From Pseudomonadota bacterium (lineage in GTDB: Bacteria; Pseudomonadota; Gammaproteobacteria; Pseudomonadales; Pseudohongiellaceae), in NCBI GenBank assembly GCA_022563075.1, contig JADFOC010000080.1:1-8626 (forward strand): a stretch of DNA of 8,626 bases. The letters are read 5' to 3'. The position numbers were made by a program, and so were the translations under genes. Each line of letters starts with the position of its first letter. Positions within the stretch are counted from its first letter, which is position 1. Under the pieces are notes generated by a model, which did not search any database, was not told where the DNA came from, and worked only from the letters and a program-made list of their open reading frames with translations. Shown here in pieces: positions 7,217 through 8,626 of the stretch.

Positions 7217-7372
7217 ACGAAAGACCGTGGTTGATTAGTATTGAACCCTCAAAAACCAATCTTTTATCCGAAAATAATGCTCGGCTCATGCCTAGAATGC
7301 GCTTAAACTATGATCAATGAAAGAATAAAGGGATGCAGGTCAACATGCCCATTCACTTAGAAGGATCGTGAT

Positions 7373-7528
7373 ATGTCAAAGCAATCACCACTTCTTGAGC
7401 AAGTACTGTGTTGGTTAGGCTTCCATGACTTCAAGGTCATCGAAAGAACTTTCGGATTTGGTGCTGCCGGCGGGGTGGAGAAGGTTGAGTGCCAGCGATG
7501 TGGCGTAGTCGTAACCCGGGGAATCTAA
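7373..7528 (+). CDS. Small 51-residue CxxC zinc-ribbon-like protein
   Basis: The ATG at 7373 has a good ribosome binding site (AGAAGGA, 8 bases before the ATG) and the frame ends at TAA (7526-7528). The N-terminal half contains LCWLGFHDF with Cys13 and His18. The C-terminal half has VECQRCGVVVTR with Cys40 and Cys43. Between them is a Gly-rich stretch FGFGAAGG (27-34). The Cys/His...CxxC arrangement suggests one metal site, probably zinc, as in small CxxCG proteins of phages and bacteria. There is no signal peptide or membrane segment, so it is probably cytoplasmic. I do not recognise a named family and assign no function. It stands alone between a divergent ABC operon and a convergent MFS gene. 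Two short in-frame ATGs (7333 and 7345) open a tiny upstream frame ending at TGA 7369-7371, 1 bp before this start. Confidence 0.65.
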   Translation: MSKQSPLLEQVLCWLGFHDFKVIERTFGFGAAGGVEKVECQRCGVVVTRGI

Positions 7529-7541
7529 TCGCTCTCTACAG

Positions 7542-7570
7542 TGGTTACAGCTATATTCTGGGAGTAACCA
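7542..7570. repeat. Inverted repeat in the convergent gap, flanked by 8-bp direct repeats
   Basis: TGGTTAC (7542-7548) and GTAACCA (7564-7570) form a perfect 7-bp stem around a 15-base loop. CTCTCTAC occurs on both sides (7532-7539 and 7576-7583), the second copy reaching into the stop codon of the MFS gene. It lies between the ends of two convergent genes, where a terminator is expected, but no run of T follows on either strand. It may be a weak bidirectional terminator or a relic of a very small inserted element. Confidence 0.35.
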
Positions 7571-7579
7571 TTCTACTCT

Positions 7580-8626
7580 CTACCGAGAATCACCTTTTGC
7601 TACCAGCACCTGTTTTACCGAATGGTCTAAATTGCGCAAGGTTTCGCTGAGAAAGAAGAACGCAACAACTAGTACGACCAGGATTACACAGGCTCCGAAG
7701 ATAGCGTTAGCCGCACCAATCCGGTCCGCCATGATGGCCATGGGAAAAACCCCGATCGGTGTTAAGCCAAAAGAGAGCATCATAAAACTACTCATGCGGC
7801 CCCTAAAGCTATCGTCCACCAATAGCTGAACTGTGGTGTTGTTTACGGTTTGACTGGCACTGACGCACATATTTGCCAATAGCAATGGCAGCAATGCCAA
7901 ATAAAAATTGCTGGTTTGGGTAAACACAGCCAGAAAAACGCCAAAGGCCACGGTACTGCCGATCATCAACTTCACACGATTTGTCCTGTCACCACGGCGG
8001 ATGATCCAGATTGCACCAAAAACGCCGCCGATGCCACCGACTGCCATCAGCGTGCCGACCCCGCTTTCCCTTACCTGCCAGGCCTGTTCTGCCAACATAA
8101 CAAGTATATTCTGGAATGGCATTGCCATAAACATGGGCAACAGGCCAAACAACATACAGATCAATACCGGTCTGTTGCCACGAATGTAGCTGAAGCCTTG
8201 TCCGATATCTGCCAGCAGGGCTTTCTTCGGTCCGTCTGCCGGCGATGATCTGCTGCGATTAACCCCGAACATGCATAACACGGCGCAGCTATAGAGAGTG
8301 ATAGACAGGAAATACGCCGCGGTGACCGAGAACTGCGCGATAATCACCCCCATTACCGCAGGACCCACCACTCTGCTCAGATTCATGGCAGCGCTGGAAA
8401 AAGCCATCGCATTCTGCAGACGTTGCGGACCCACAACGGCAACGGTAATAGCCATGCGGGCCGGCATGATAAAAGGGAAGGCACAACCGGTGACGAACGC
8501 GGTACACAGCAAGTGCCAAAATTGTAATTGCTCAGTCAGCAGCAAGCCCAGGATAAAAACTTCATTGGCAGCGATCAGACATTGACCGATGATGACCAGT
8601 TGTCTTCTTTCCACTCTGTCGGTAAT
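7580..8626 (-). CDS. MFS_3-type transporter (drug or siderophore exporter-like), N-terminus beyond the window
   Basis: The minus-strand frame is open to the last base, giving 348 visible residues before the TAG at 7580-7582. A GTG at 8614 is not the real start: upstream in-frame codons read ITDRVERRQ, matching the conserved loop between membrane segments 2 and 3 of MFS proteins (GxLADRxxRR). About 60-70 residues with the first two segments are therefore outside the window. The rest shows about ten hydrophobic segments. The stretch TTVQLLVDDSFRGRMSSF with the following LTPIG is typical of PF05977 (MFS_3), which includes the enterobactin exporter EntS and several macrolide or multidrug exporters. 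The inner-membrane efflux role is inferred from the family and the substrate is unknown. The C-terminus ends in a charged cytoplasmic tail (about the last 20 residues). The gene converges with the small CxxC gene. Confidence 0.85.
   Translation of the reverse strand: MTDRVERRQLVIIGQCLIAANEVFILGLLLTEQLQFWHLLCTAFVTGCAFPFIMPARMAITVAVVGPQRLQNAMAFSSAAMNLSRVVGPAVMGVIIAQFSVTAAYFLSITLYSCAVLCMFGVNRSRSSPADGPKKALLADIGQGFSYIRGNRPVLICMLFGLLPMFMAMPFQNILVMLAEQAWQVRESGVGTLMAVGGIGGVFGAIWIIRRGDRTNRVKLMIGSTVAFGVFLAVFTQTSNFYLALLPLLLANMCVSASQTVNNTTVQLLVDDSFRGRMSSFMMLSFGLTPIGVFPMAIMADRIGAANAIFGACVILVVLVVAFFFLSETLRNLDHSVKQVLVAKGDSR

Larger units (their letters stand above)
6816..7372. other. Gene-poor intergenic region between the ABC operon and the small CxxC gene
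   Basis: These 557 bp separate the divergent ABC operon from the small plus-strand gene. Apart from the candidate promoter and repeats at its left end, I see no convincing gene, RNA, repeat array or mobile element. Two plus-strand open frames exist: a 73-codon frame starting with TTG (6937-7158), which resembles nothing I know, and a 31-codon ATG frame (7121-7216). Near the right end, a TATGAT box (7309-7314) could be the -10 of the small CxxC gene, but no good -35 pairs with it. Confidence 0.5.

Noticed and set aside
7908..8248. Two plus-strand frames of 93 and 110 codons
   Set aside because: Both are antisense to the MFS transporter, which has clear membrane segments and family motifs in its own frame.
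7580..8614. MFS gene as a complete 344-residue protein starting at GTG 8614
   Set aside because: The frame continues to the window edge and the residues upstream of the GTG belong to the conserved MFS loop motif, so the gene is cut by the window edge.
1..8626. CRISPR arrays, tRNA or rRNA genes, transposases, riboswitches
   Set aside because: Reading both strands showed no regularly spaced repeats, no RNA-gene signatures and no transposase frames. Riboswitch absence is less certain because no covariance search could be run.

Overview
The window looks like a piece of bacterial chromosome, probably from a marine-type gammaproteobacterium. That placement is an inference from moderate base composition, Gram-negative-style signal peptides, a NhaC antiporter and Proteobacteria-type transporter families; nothing here is diagnostic of a genus. 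Almost every gene is a membrane or periplasmic transport function. No rRNA, tRNA, CRISPR array, transposase or phage gene was found.

Left block (1-3055, minus strand): a tight three-gene cluster read right to left. It holds a 93-residue DUF2160 (GlpU-like) membrane protein, a 569-residue GlpV-like periplasmic solute-binding protein, and an exported alpha/beta hydrolase with a GHSQS nucleophile elbow that runs off the left edge. Gaps are 30 and 31 bp. In known glycerol ABC loci (GlpS-T-P-Q-U-V of Rhizobium and relatives) the U and V genes follow two ATPases and two permeases. Here those four core genes are absent, and the cluster begins directly at a divergent promoter region.

Middle block (3156-6815): a plus-strand NhaC-family Na+/H+ antiporter converges with a minus-strand two-gene osmoprotectant-type (OpuC/YehZ-like) ABC transporter. 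That transporter consists of an ATPase without CBS domains and one polypeptide joining the solute-binding domain (N-terminal) to the permease (C-terminal). The antiporter and fusion genes overlap tail to tail by 16 bp. An antiporter beside a compatible-solute importer suggests sodium and osmotic homeostasis. The first genes of both units lack a clear Shine-Dalgarno sequence and have -10-like boxes very close to the ATG.

Right block (6816-8626): a gene-poor 557-bp stretch, then a 51-residue CxxC zinc-ribbon-like protein gene on the plus strand, a short inverted repeat flanked by 8-bp direct repeats, and the C-terminal part of an MFS_3-type exporter on the minus strand that runs off the right edge.

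The most unusual points are the orphan GlpU-GlpV pair joined to an exported hydrolase, the binding-domain-first Opu fusion, and the small CxxC gene.
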